A stretch of DNA of 64,000 nt from Ampelocalamus luodianensis (lineage: Eukaryota; Streptophyta; Magnoliopsida; Poales; Poaceae), in the NCBI GenBank assembly GCA_036346255.1, contig CM070617.1:19457080-19521079 (forward strand), written 5' to 3'. How positions within the stretch are numbered: the stretch's first letter is position 1; every line of letters begins with the position of its first letter. Positions 12,231-23,636 of the stretch are shown piece by piece. The translations under genes were made by a program, and so were the position numbers. The notes below the pieces were generated by a model. That model was not told where the DNA came from and ran no database searches. It saw nothing but the letters and a program-made list of their open reading frames with translations.

Positions 12231-12941
12231 GAACCGCCTCGCAGGTGCGGCGAGCGGTCGGTTTCGAAGAGTTCTGCGACCGTGCGTGCTGGCTTGCAAA
12301 CCGCAGGTTACGGCGTTTATGATGGTAGTCTCATTGACCCCCTTGACTTGGCACTTTACTTCTGCGAATTTTCTGAAGAAGCTTCGAAGGGATTCGCCCG
12401 GGGCTTGCTTGACTGCGAACAGGTGTCCTGCATCCTTCGGCTCGCTGCAGTTTCCTTGAAAGTTGTTGCGTATGTGGTCACGCAACTGCTCCCAGGCGTA
12501 AATGGAGCGGGGGGTGGTAAAGAACCACGTCAGGGCGACACCCTTAAGGGCGAGCGTGATGCTTTTCGCCTTCTTTGTGTCGTCTCCTCCCACCGCTTCG
12601 ACTGCTGCTTCATACACGCGCAGGAACTCCGAGGGATCTGTGCACCCTTCGAAGGGTGTGACCTCCGGCATTTTGAAGTTCCTTGGCCAGCGTGTTGCTT
12701 CGAGCCCTGCGCTCAACGGTGAGTTGGGATCTCCCCGGAGCTGTAGGCTCGCGTTTGGTTCCTCCTGGATGGTTTGGGCTCCAACTTCGGGGTGTTGAGT
12801 GTCGGGCTGTGGCTGGTTGGTCGTAAGGGTGCCTCCCGCTGCCTGTCGAAGACTAAGCATCTCGCGCCGGAGGTCCACCAATTCCCGTTGGAGTGCTTCG
12901 TATGATTCTTGAGTGATGCCCGCGATCTGTGTATTTGGCAA
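12132..12941 (-). CDS. gag polyprotein fragment of the younger Tat element
   Basis: The reading frame starts MPNTQIAGITQESYEALQ and includes a retrotransposon gag domain: the FEGCTDPSEFLRVYEAAVEA, KGVALTWFFTTP, WEQLRDHIRNNFQG and SLRSFFRKFAEVKCQ blocks. Gag forms the RNA-packaging particle of LTR retrotransposons. The last roughly 35 codons (from about 12235 leftward) are not gag but the reverse complement of the antisense ORF, so the C-terminus and the zinc knuckle are absent. There is no protease, RT or integrase anywhere in this element, so it must rely on an autonomous partner. Confidence 0.85.
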   Translation of the reverse strand: MPNTQIAGITQESYEALQRELVDLRREMLSLRQAAGGTLTTNQPQPDTQHPEVGAQTIQEEPNASLQLRGDPNSPLSAGLEATRWPRNFKMPEVTPFEGCTDPSEFLRVYEAAVEAVGGDDTKKAKSITLALKGVALTWFFTTPRSIYAWEQLRDHIRNNFQGNCSEPKDAGHLFAVKQAPGESLRSFFRKFAEVKCQVKGVNETTIINAVTCGLQASTHGRRTLRNRPLAAPARRFARPPQRDSPRARSVMGTGRISVRSRPRNLHPV

Positions 12942-13183
12942 AGATGCTTCGGTGGGCGGGGCATCGCCTCCTACGATGTCCCTATGGGTGGAATTATTGG
13001 CTTCTTCTTCTGTGGCTCGGGCGGCAGCAGCGGTAGATGCGACCCGACCCCGCTTTGCTTTGGGAGTGTTCGGGGCCGCGGCCGCCGCTGCTGCCTCGGT
13101 TGCGGAGACTTTGGGTGCTACCCTTCGGGGGGGGCATGAATTTTTGTGTGACTTTCTTGCTGAACCCCACGGACGGCGCCAAC

Positions 13184-13636
13184 TGTCGTAGTGAGAAGAC
13201 TAGACAGTAAGAAGTGGAGACCCCCCGTGCTGGAAAGACGAGGGGACTGAACAGGGGCTCGGTTGTATTTCCAGATCCTCTTCCAATTACATGGTGGAGG
13301 GGCTATTTATAGCCTCTCGATATGACATTTTAAACGTACATGTATACCCCTAGCAAAGTACATTAGTCCTAGGGGCTGCAGGGTCTTTTGTGCACCCTAT
13401 GCGTAGCCTCTGGTCCATGTTGTGCCCTCGTGGACACGGTCTATCTTGGGAGATACACCCGGTCCACCGTTCCTGCGGACCCTATGTCCTTCGGCGGTCC
13501 TCTGCTGCCTTCTTTGGAGGGTCTTCGGATCCTCCGGGGGGTCTTCGGGGCAACCTCCGAGTAGGTCCTTGAAAGACCTTTCGGTGCTGCCGTGCTTCGC
13601 CGGGTCGTGTGGGGCCGGTGGGGCGTCCCTACGACA
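13184..13636 (-). repeat. 5' LTR of the younger Tat element with TATA box
   Basis: This is the 5' LTR on the sense (minus) strand. The TATA box ctataaatag lies on the minus strand at about 13302-13312. The LTR is followed (toward lower coordinates) by gttggcgccgtccgtgggg, the usual Tat-type primer-binding region. Confidence 0.9.
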
Positions 13637-13734
13637 CTTACTATTCGTTGGAGCGGTGTTCTATAGGGCAGACGAATAGTAATCCATATGACTAAGTGTG
13701 ATTACCCTTCGGGGTAATGACGTGGGGCACCACA

Positions 13735-14156
13735 GCTAGTATCAGAGCAATCGGTTAGGGCCATGCTAATAAAATAGAAACTGCTGCAGAGCTTAAGTGG
13801 GCTTTTCTCACTTGCTATATAGCACTAAATACCTTATTAATCCTTGTCTCCATTTCTGTTCCAGTCTCATCACAAAATTATTATATTAAAATCTCTGGGA
13901 GAGATTACTAATACTTGCGAGGATAGGGGGCGAAGCATCATGCCCTCATTTTAGTAGCGAGGATAGGGCTCTGGCAGAGGTATGATGCGGCAGTAGTCGG
14001 TGTGCAGATATTACATGGTGAAAAAGAGTAGGAGACAAATGGCGGCGGTTGGGCTCCACAAGGATAGGGAACGATGTATTGCTGCACAGTGTTTGACGAG
14101 CTGTACGCAAGGATAGGCGAGGCAAAACGCCATCCCCTATATTTTTTGATAGGGCA
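13735..14156 (+). mobile_element. PBS and untranslated leader of the Tekay/Del-like element
   Basis: The primer binding site tagtatcagagc at 13737-13748 follows the LTR end by two bases. The next 400 bases hold no convincing ORF, as expected for the long leader of this lineage. At about 14156 the sequence switches abruptly to reversed Tat gag coding sequence, so the element's gag and most of pol are missing on this side. Confidence 0.65.
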
Positions 14157-14501
14157 GAGTCTGCTATCTCCTTTTGGAGGGCTTCGTACGCTTCCTGGGT
14201 CACGCCCATGGCCCCAGACGGATGCAGGCCTGCCCGATGGTTCTTGGGGAGAAATGCCTCGGTGGGCCGGGTGTTGCTCCCGACGATGTCTCTGTGTGTG
14301 GAGTTGTTGGCCTCCTCCTGTGTGGCCTCGGTGGCGGTGGCCACTACTGCGGAGGTCCTACTTCGCTTGGCCCTCGGGATACTTGGAGCCGCAGCAGCCG
14401 CGGCCGTGAAGACCTTGGATGTGTTCTTCTTCTGAGGGGCCATGTCGGTGCTTCAAAACTGCTTCGTGACTCCTTTGCTGCTCCCCACAGACAACGCCAG
14501 C
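14157..14501 (-). pseudogene. gag N-terminus and PBS of the outer Tat element
   Basis: On the minus strand the frame starts MAPQKKNTSKVF at 14443. It reads an Ala-rich N-terminus, then GVTQEAYEALQKEIADS, matching GITQESYEALQRELVDL of the younger element. It breaks off at about 14157. Between the ATG and the LTR lies a tggcgttgtctgtgggg-like primer-binding region at 14483-14501. The breakpoint is the right border of the Tekay-like piece. Confidence 0.75.
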
Positions 14502-15258
14502 TGTCATAGCAAAGAGACCAGACAGTATAAAAAAGGGGACCCCATTTACCGCGAGGGGGAACTAGGGGATCCTCGAGAAAGGGGACTGATGCCAAGAGAA
14601 GTAAATATGTATTGATTGTCTTGAGAAAAAGTCCTCCCCATTATATGGGGGAGGCAACATTTATAGCCTCTCGACCAGGGCACACGAGATTATGGTTCTA
14701 CCCATAAAAGACCCTATGACTGTAGGGGCTACAGGGGTTTTTCCTTCTTCCTTGCGTAGCTTTCGGTTTACGGTGGACCCTCTTAGTCTTGATCCATCTG
14801 GTTGATACGCGTGGTCCATCAACACCTCTTTCCCTTCACACCGTGCAGGGTGTCCCCCGACCCGAGGGGCCCTGGACGCCCTTCGGTGCTTAGCAGGTGT
14901 CCCCGGGCAGGGATCCTAGGGGCTTCCTGCATCCTTCGGTGCCCCCTAAATGTACCCTTGGTACCCTTCGTGGGAACGTGCCTTCTGCCTGTGGTCCTTG
15001 GGAGCCTTTTGGTGACCTTCAAGCGCCCCTTGGGGCTCCGTCGAAGATATATCTAGTGTCTTCCGGGGATCCCTAGCCGCACCTTCGGTCTTGGTCCCCA
15101 CGAGCCTTTTGCTGGCCTTCGCGCGCCCTTCGTGGCCTTCCCGAATGCATGTTTGGTGTCCTCCGGGAAGGCACCTAGTCGCGCCTTCGGCCTTGGCCCC
15201 AGGGGCCTCCTCGTGGCTTTCGCCTGGTCGTTGGGGCTGATGGGCCGCCCCTACGACA
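14502..15258 (-). repeat. LTR of the outer Tat-type gypsy element (right copy, 5' LTR)
   Basis: It begins tgtcatagcaaagagaccag and ends cccctacgaca, and pairs with 214-939. It is the 5' LTR on the minus sense strand, followed by the Tat-type primer-binding region and gag. Its end at 15258 is followed by 220 bases that end in a second cctacgaca (15478), which look like part of another related LTR. Confidence 0.8.
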
Positions 15259-15701
15259 TGTACCCTTCGGCTGTGCGAGGGGGTACCTAGTCCCCCTGTT
15301 CGAGCCAAAGTGCACTGTTGGCTTGGTGCCTTCAACGACCTTCTTGTACCACTCCGCATGTGTGAGGGTTAAGTGGCACCCCTCGTCTAGGCTGAGGTAC
15401 ACCCTTGGCTTAGTGCATTCGGCAACCCACTTGGTACCTTCACCAAATCGTTGGGGTCGGTAGGCCACCCCTACGACATCGTCCAATCATGCTCCTCCTG
15501 TGGGAGCATATTAATTCTCTTTACTGGTTTTATCTCTTTTGAAGGAAAACCTATAGAGTTAAAAGATCTCTCTCAGTCAAATACTCATTCTTGATATCCT
15601 TATTCAAAACCCAGCACGGAGGCGATGACAACGGGGTGCCCTTAGAGCATGGCGTGCGGAGACGTGCGGCATCCCACCAGTGGTAAGTTTGGTGGCGTCC
15701 A
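15259..15701. other. LTR-like remnant and unassigned spacer
   Basis: 15259-15478 is GC-rich LTR-like DNA ending ctacgaca, probably the far side of the LTR seen at 1-213. 15479-15696 has no gene; it contains a small hairpin (tgctcctcctgtgggagca). 15697-15701 (gtcca) is the left target duplication of the following solo LTR. Confidence 0.4.
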
Positions 15702-18700
15702 TGTAACAACCCCAAAACTAGGGTTTGTATTTCAAATGTATAAAAGTATTAAAGTCTAAAAACTTTTGTTGTATCTCTTGGTCATGCTCTTATTTTTCTA
15801 CAAACTTGTGCACAATTTTAAACTTTTGATGTTTGTATTAAAGTTTGTGTTGAGATTTCAATTTTTTTAAAAAAAACTTAAATTCCGTTGCTATTTGAAT
15901 TCCAGAAAAATGTGTGAATAAAAGTTCCTGCAAATAATTTATTCAAATACTAGATTATTTATACTAAATTGTAATTATTTTTACCAAAATTTTAGGAGTG
16001 TTTTTTACTTCACAAAAATTCAAATGAAATCCCAAATGCAGATTTGAAAGTAATTTAATTCTAACAAATTTTAATATATAAAATGTTTAAAATTATTTTT
16101 CCTGCGTCCCTTGTGAACCTCAGAGTGCCCACAAAAATTTTCAGAATTTTTTGAATTTTATTTCTATTTCAAACGGTTAGGTCAAACTTGTGTTGATTTT
16201 AGTCAAACTAAAACCCTAAAACTAAAAACCTGTTACTGTTCCTCCGACCGAACCCGACTCCGACCGGCCCCTTCGCAACCCAGGTCCGACCGAACCAACT
16301 CGCACCGAGCCACCTCTCTCTCCCTCTCACTTACCTGTGGGCCCGCCGTCGGCACCTTTCTTCCACGCGGCGTTTTCGCGCGCGCTCGCCCGCGCGCCGC
16401 TCGCCACCGTCGCCGCATGCGTGCTAGCGCGACTCGCCGGTCACCTCGCCGCCCATGCCGTCTTCACCTCGGTGCATCCGCCTTCTCCTTCAAAAGCCGT
16501 CGAGAGCCCCACCAACCCCGGCTTTTCCCTTCCCCTCCTCTGTCCATTTTCTTCGCCGAACACCAGGAAGCCGTGAGCAGCGCCGCGCCGCCTCCTAGCG
16601 TTCCGGTCGCTCCGGCGAGCTCCGACCTCGGCTGACCGCGTCACGGCGCGTCCCTCGCCCTGAGGAACAAAACCCCTCGGTCTATTTGGAGGAACCGCCA
16701 CAGAGGAGCTGCGCACGGACCTTCTTCCCCAACTACGGCCGCCACCGCCATTTCTAGCGTCGCGCCTACTCCGGCGACTCCCTCTCTGATTCTTACCTCC
16801 TGGAGCACCCTCTAGGCTCCCTCTTCCCCACCCAATCACTCACTTGTGCTCTCTTTCTCTCCAGGGACCTCTCCACGGTGACCACCCCGCGCCACCGCCG
16901 GCTCGTCGTCACCGGGCCACTCGGCCGCTCTCCGTCATCACCGACCACCCCGGCCTGCTCCAGGTAGCCCACTGGTGCTCAGGCGCACCTTAATTCTTCT
17001 CCAACCACACCCGACGCCGTCGCCCCCTTTCCACCTCCACGGCCGGCCGCCGCGACCTGTCGCCGCGCCGCCACAGTGCCTCTCCGGCCACCCCGCGACC
17101 ACCCCTAGCTCCCTTGACCCCCTGGCGACCCATTTTGGACATCGCCATGGTCTCCCCGCCACTCCAACCGCCGGCGATGAACCACGATCGAGTATCCTCT
17201 GTCTGCCCTGTAGCTTCATCTCTGAAATTCTTCTCTGTTACTGAAATTAGGGCTCAATTGTTATGTCAACTCTCTTGAGCTAGCAAATTTTGTGTATGTA
17301 AAGTTGATCACTAAGTTTTAATTTAGCAAATAGGTAATTAGTTGTCAGCAGTATAATTTGTTGTGGTGAAGTTTTGAGCAGAGAATGTTTTCGGTTGAAA
17401 ACTGGTTTTGTCAGTAGACTATTTGATACTCTAACACTAGTAGTTAGCAGGATTGTGAATCTATTTAGCCATTTAATACACTTAAGCTATCAGGAAACAA
17501 ACATAATTGAAAGCAAGTATAGAATTGAAAACCTTGAAACCATCAGAGTGGCTGTGTTTTGGACTTCATCTAGCAGAAGCTCCCACTCTTGCTCAATCTC
17601 TCCATGTCATTTTAGGCTCTTTGTTAGTAGAACTAGTTCTAGTAGTTGATGAGTCAATACTAGTCTTATTGATTGTCTTACAGTTGAAGTTGCACTTTGA
17701 TAAGTTGTATTGTCGGACTGTACTAATCAGTTTGGGTCTCTTGATCTGTATAGCAATGGGTTAGTATGGCACCTTTGGAAGATCTGCAGTAGGGTCTGGT
17801 CAACATCTCCCAAGGCAATGTGTTGGGGGAAACTTCATAATCTTATTGGAGATTATCTCAGTCCTCAGCAGGATTTGTTTCTTAGGAGTTTTTAGTTCTG
17901 GTAGTAAGACCATAAGGTAACAGCATGCTGAAAAATTTGTTAGCATCCACATATTAGTTGTGTGGTGCTTAGGAGTGTTAATAGTTAAGTGTCAATAAGG
18001 CCAAAGTTGGGTAGAAGTCTGTTTAGCAATTGTTAGTTCGCTAATGAGCTAGTCAGTACTCCATAACAAATTTGTAGGTCTAAATGAACTAATAACAGTA
18101 AAGGTTGCATAGAATAGTGAGTTATTTAAAATGTGGTAATTTGCTGCTTAGTTAATAGATGTGCACACAATCACCATCAAGTATGCCGAAAGAGAAAAGT
18201 ATATAAGATGTTTGATTTTGACGGTATGATTATCGTGGAAAATAAGTGAGTTTGGAAAGATCAATCACAAGAAACCCTAACTAATTTAAATAAACTCCAA
18301 ATCATCTAATTTTTGTTCCTAAATTCATAATATATCTTCTGTGTTATTAATTTTTGGATACTTTTGTCATTCTGGTGTTTATTCGCTGTTTTCTGTTTTG
18401 GCAGTTTTTATCGTTAGATGACGTTGATATCGAGAGTGATCCTCTGCAGCAAGTCATCAAATATCTCTAGCAAGGCAAAGGCAAGCAGTTTGATCATATC
18501 CACTCAATCTCATTACTTTTAAAATCTAATACTTTGTTTTACTCATACGTATGCATGCTTTTGTGTCAATGATTAATTTTGTCGATTAGAGATAGTTAAT
18601 CCCATTGCATTGTTGCCCTGAAATTGTTCACCCCTGCCACTACCTTAGGAATATTATCCTCACTGGTGAATTAGAGCCCGGTGAATGATTTAGGGCCTTT

Positions 18701-20071
18701 TATTCGTCTTTACGATATGATGCTTAGCCATGCTTAGATACCGATAGAATTGGGCGGTTATCGACTTAGTCGATAACTTTGATCACATAAAATTATTATA
18801 ACTTTACATTTTCAGCCTTTGTGCTAAGTTATTTGTGAAAACTAAAAATGAAAACAAAATGATTTGGACTTGGGCACAATGGTAAGATGGTATGATTTTG
18901 AGTGTGACTGGAATGGTGCCTGGGTCAATTAAGGACCGAATATCTTGTGAGTATCTGTTATCCAGGCAATTTTGCGTGCTAACCACACTAGGGGGTATGG
19001 GACCTCTCTTGACTTAGTACTTTGGCGTGTATTGGCTCCGAGTCGCAGGAGGTCGCAGGAGGGATGGTGTTGGGAGCATGGTAGTTGTCCGAAAAGCTTT
19101 ACCCTTTGTGGGTAGTTGTCTTTTCGGCTTTACCATGTAAACATATGGATTTCTATCCATACGAGCGGCTCGTAGTTAATACACAATATTGAAAAACGTC
19201 TCGTAGGACTTAGCCGTGCCAGCATACCTTCGGAAGTGTGCTTTGGCTTAAAGGCGATGCAAGTGTGGTATGCATGGTACACCCTGCGGGTTAAAACTAT
19301 TCGAATAGACTCGTCCTAGGTTATGGACACGCTTGGGTAAGCTTTTCAAGAGTTAGACTACAACCTTTTAATTAAAACTTGATGGGTTGGTATGAATGGA
19401 TATTCATACTATTGTTGTGGTGACTAATGGGTTAGTCACTTCTAGGTTGTCTTTACTGTTGTTATTATTACTGTATCGCTGTTATTTCTGCAAATAAAAT
19501 TTGAATTGTTAAAACTGCCTTCAAACTATTACATTATTACAAAAGAAAACTGGTTTTATGCTAAAAGCAAGTCCAGAGCCCCCTCCACTTAAATAAAGCT
19601 TGCATGTAGTTAAATTATAGATCTGTTACCCTTACACGTCAGTCTTGCGAGTACAAAAATAATTTTTGTACTCAGTTGCTTTGCTTAATGTTTTTGTTGC
19701 AGAGGAAGAAGGTGAGCCCCAAGGGCTTCCCTTTTGTGAGATGTGTTACGGGTTTGACGACTAGCATGGCGGCCCGGTTGGTTGCCTTGTGGGTAAAGGC
19801 ACACTAATTGGCTCTTTTATTTATCGTCATCTTATGGCTTTTGCTTCCGCTGTGTAGTTTGTTATTTATCTTGTAATTTCAATCTGTTGTATATTTGTAG
19901 TTTTGATGTTGTAACCTCTCGTGTATAGAATTGATGCATAATTTTGTGAAGAGGTGTGTATACTGCAGTTCTGGAAAGTATACATATCTCGAGGCTTTGT
20001 TTATTTGAATTGTGATGCTAGGGTCAATGGAAGGCTAAGCATTACAAGTCGAATAAACTGGGGTCCTCACA
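15702..20071 (+). mobile_element. Solo LTR, 4370 bp, Tekay/Del-like
   Basis: The sequence opens tgtaacaaccccaaaac and closes ggggtcctcaca. It is flanked by the perfect 5-bp duplication gtcca (15697-15701 and 20072-20076). No primer binding site, gag or pol lies inside, so it is a solo LTR left by LTR-LTR recombination. A GC-rich block at 16200-17250 gives open frames in several directions but no recognisable protein. The region near 19640-19740 (acgtcagtcttgcgagtac...gaagaaggtgagcc) has the R/U5 character of this LTR type. Orientation is inferred from the tgtaaca start. Confidence 0.88.
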
Positions 20072-20076
20072 GTCCA

Positions 20077-20321
20077 CCCGTTCCAATCTATTACGACTCG
20101 GCAGCGTGCACGCAGAGGCGTGTGGTCGTCGGTCGGTGACGTTGTAGCCGTGACACGCACGCGGAGGCATGCGGCCGGTGGCCCGTCGGTGGCGGCGCAG
20201 CGGGGTGTACACGGAGGCGTACGGCCAGGCGGTCGACACACACGTGGAGGCTTGCGCCCGGTTGACCAGTGGTATGTGTTGTAATGAATAGTGGAAAAAA
20301 CAATCTATTAAAAAATATTAC
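20077..20321. other. Spacer between two solo LTRs
   Basis: About 240 bases with repeated 'cacgcggaggc' and 'cacgtggaggc' words in a degenerate pattern. No gene is seen. The last five bases (attac, 20317-20321) are the left target duplication of the next solo LTR. Confidence 0.5.
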
Positions 20322-23300
20322 TGTTGAACCCGGGAACGAAGGATCCCAAATTCTCTGTGTTCATACACTAGTCCAGGATTTCTAGTGTACACAGTTAAAC
20401 AAAAAGTGATAGCACAATCATATCACGAGTTTATTGATAATAATTCAAAGTTTATTACAAAAGGGCGTGACCAAAGAAAAGAAGTAACACAATGGAAGAG
20501 TAGTAGAAGTAGTAGGCCACACGACTTGCCATAGGCAATCGTGCAGGACGCACTTACCTATTCGCCAAGATCCTCACCGTCGGAAAACGTCTTCTCTGAA
20601 TAAGATTTATTCAACAAGAGTGAGCACTACTACCGTGCTCGCAAGTCACACCCAATATAGAAAGTTTAATGCATGCATAAGGTAAACAAAGGTAATGGCG
20701 GGTTGTTTTGCATAAACAGACATTTTCAGATTATATTGCTAATACTTTTGTAAGACCAATTTTAATAATTCGAATAAAGATAGTGACAAAGCCGACAACG
20801 AATATTGGATGACCTCCACTAGTTGATTATTGAAGGATATCCTCCTAACACTTGGCTAACCACCCAATTTTTTCCATAGGACTATCCATCCTAAAACATC
20901 ATTGAACACATTTTATAAACCAAAAACAATTCTAACTTAGAGTGGCTTTGCTAGCATATCCATGACCATGACGCGCTATTCGAATAGTTTTACACTCTGC
21001 AGAGGTTGTGCAGCTTTACCCACACGAGATAAAATGCTTTTAATGTCGGCCAATGCACGCTCCAAGGCGTGTGACTAAGCAATCATCATGAGGCCGTTAC
21101 AAGCGTTGTCCTCAGTATTCATGTCCGCTAAGGTTTCGCTACCTTTGGACTATCCATCCTCCTAAGCCCCTCTTGCGCGAGTGGGACTAATGTCGACCAA
21201 CGCCCACACATACAACATAGCACAAATAACACTAAGACACTACAGATTATTTAGCCAAATCCCGCCCATACAGGACATGTGGTGGTACGGTAGGCGTAGC
21301 AAAATACGCTCAAAGACCGGTCCTTAAGCGACTCAGGCGACTTCCAATTTAAAACCCTGGTCGTAATCCTAACAGATTAGACCTGCATGAACTACACCCA
21401 CCATCCATCCATCTCGCCAAGTCCAAACCCATTTCATTTTATTTAGAGTAAAAACCTCTTTATAAACATTTCGTGATAAAACAATACCACATGAACACAT
21501 TTTAAATTAAATTGTAAAAGTTTGACTAAATTCTCCCAAACTTGTAAATATTATCTAAGCAAGACTAAGCATTTGACAAATTTTATCTAAGGTGTCAAGG
21601 TATTCAGGTTTGATAGTCAAATTGGCCATACCAAGGAGTTTGGAACAACTATATACTGAAATCGGGATATTCGGATATTTTTATAAACATATGCATGCAA
21701 TAATAAATTGTAAATAGTAAATAAATACTTTAAAACAATAGGAACAATATGATCAATAGTGTAACTTGCCTTCGTTGAAGTCTTGGAACTCTAAATCGTC
21801 GGAAGGATCTAACTCTCCGGAGTCGTCGAAGTCTATACGTGAAAATACGACAAATTCAACTCAAATTCAAATAAAATCAAAAACTTAGATCAAACTAACT
21901 CCAAATTAAAATATTTTGCTTTAGTTAGCTAGATTATGATTTTAGACAATTTTTGCAATTTGAACCACTCAATTTGGAGTTCAAATGCAAAAGATATGAA
22001 TTTTAGAAGTTTAATACAAAATCGGAATTTAATTGAATTCTCTGAATTATTTTTCTAAAGAAAATTCTATTTATTGCGCAATGCTGACGCCAGCGATGAA
22101 TTTCCGGAAATTAAAAGAAATGAATTAATTTTTCTGACATATGGACCCCACTGGTCAGTGACTCGGCTCTCATGAACCAAGTCCACGGACTTTCGGCTTT
22201 GAGGGAGGGGTGGACGTGGCTGAGGTGGCCACCATGTGGGCAGCCACGCAGCTTTTGGCGCCGAGGTGGCGCTGATGTGGCTCCACAGTGGCGTACACGT
22301 GGCCGGCCACGTAGGCCCGAGGCCGGTGGTGCTCCGGTGGGTGTTCTCGCCGGCGTTCTACGCCGCGGCGAGCTAAATGGACGTGCGCAAATTGAAGAGG
22401 GGACAATTGCGAACACACTGGTTACCAAAACGCGCGCGAGCGTGGCCGGAAGGTCGTCGGCGACGAGTTTGGCGGCGGCGCGCGTGGTCGTCGGCAAGTA
22501 GGGGTTCGGCGATCCTCAGGAAGTGAGTGGTGGCGGCGGCCGCGCAGGTGCGGTGATGCCGATGGTGCCGGCAGCGGGGGCGAAGGAGCTCTGGCGCGCG
22601 AAACGGAGAAGAACCGAGGTGCTTACCGCGAAGAAACTTGAAATTGAAGCGCTTTAGGCAGGAGGAGGTGTCAAGTGGTGGCGGTGTGTTGGTGGTCGAG
22701 GGGCACCTCATGCTCCCTTTATAGTGGCAGAGGAGGCCGGGTGGTGAAGATTGTGTGCGCGGGCGTGGCGGCGGTAGTGGCGACGTTCCGGCGATCGTGT
22801 GCACAAGAAAAGGGGAAAACGGCCGGAAGTGGGGCGGCGTGATGCGGGGTAGTCAATGCGCACGATGGCGAGGAGTGGGAAAGGGAAACGGCGGAGAGGA
22901 AGCTCGGGTGTTGGCTTTAATGGCGGCGGTTCCTGTTGCGGCTGTGCGGGAAGACGACGCAGAGACGATGACGGTGGGCCATGCGATTCTGATCGGACGG
23001 TCGCGATTAGATTGGCGAAGCGGTAAGTTGGGGTTGGTGTGGCCGTTTGATCCTGATCCAACGGTCGCGATAGATCACGGCGGTGTGCAATGAATCGTTA
23101 AGTGACTGATGCATGTGAGCCGTTGGATGTAGAACTGATGGTCCCGATTGAGTAGAACATTCGGACCTTCTGAATGCATCGCGGATTTCTGGCCGTTGGA
23201 TTTTAATCCAACGGTGGGCCAAATGCAAGCGGCATGGCGAGGAAGAGAGAGAGCGGCAATGGCCATTGTCGGTGAAGGAGGCGCGCGCGGTTGGAGTGGG

Positions 23301-23631
23301 CGCATGAAAATGGAAGTGGGTGGGTTGAGTTTGGCCCGGACAACGCTTTTTGGAGATTTCTTCGATTTACGATTTAATTAAATGTCGACAATTCAATTAG
23401 GCTTTAGAATATAGCAATTTAATTCCAAAAATTATGAGAAAATTCACAGAAATTCTCTGGAGCATTTAGGATTTAAGAAAAATATTTCCAGCTATTATCT
23501 GATAATAGATTTTGCACATAATTTTGTTTTAGCTTTAATTTGGTTAAGGAAAAGCTTTAAAAATTCCACAAAAATCCAATAAAATAATTAAACTTTATTT
23601 TCAACTGAAAATTGAAATTTGGGCTGTTACA
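20322..23631 (-). mobile_element. Second solo LTR, 3310 bp, opposite orientation
   Basis: On the minus strand it begins tgtaacagcccaaatttc and ends cccgggttcaaca. It is flanked by the perfect 5-bp duplication attac (20317-20321 and 23632-23636). There is no internal domain. Its tgtaaca start and AT-rich U3 resemble the first solo LTR, but the two are different families or strongly diverged. The GC-rich stretch 22150-23340 yields many spurious open frames on both strands. Confidence 0.88.
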
Positions 23632-23636
23632 ATTAC

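Larger units (their letters stand above)
10075..13636 (-). mobile_element. Non-autonomous Tat-lineage gypsy retrotransposon, complete with TSD
   Basis: The LTRs at 10075-10528 and 13184-13636 (454 and 453 bp, roughly twenty differences by eye) are bounded by tgtcgtag and ctacgaca. The whole element is flanked by a perfect 5-bp duplication cttac (10070-10074 and 13637-13641). The sense strand is minus: the right LTR is followed by a tggcgccg-type primer binding site (13171-13182 on the + strand). A gag ORF then runs 12941 to about 12235. All of pol is missing, and gag is joined directly to the start of an antisense ORF that runs + from 10971. It sits inside the Tekay-like LTR and is among the youngest insertions in the nest. 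Confidence 0.92.
4126..13734 (+). mobile_element. Very long LTR of a Tekay/Del-like gypsy element, carrying two later insertions
   Basis: The LTR starts tgtgagaacccg immediately after the polypurine tract. It ends ggggcaccaca at 13734, directly before a primer binding site (13737-13748, tagtatcagagc, one mismatch from the initiator-tRNA-Met type). It contains a hAT insertion (7909-9731) and a Tat insertion (10075-13636). Removing these and their target duplications leaves about 4.2 kb, similar to the 4.37-kb solo LTR at 15702. The polyadenylation-type region near 9960-10060 sits close to the right end as expected. No credible gene was found in 4126-7900; GC-rich stretches at 5000-6250 are open in many frames but match nothing I recognise. 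Internal sequence lies on both sides of this single LTR. Confidence 0.75.

Noticed and set aside
16337..17244. Possible gene in the GC-rich block of the first solo LTR
   Set aside because: No frame resembles a known protein, and the block lies within an LTR bounded by exact TSDs.
22111..23381. Many open frames in the second solo LTR
   Set aside because: The LTR boundaries and TSD explain the region, and the frames reflect GC-rich U3 or leader sequence with no recognisable protein.
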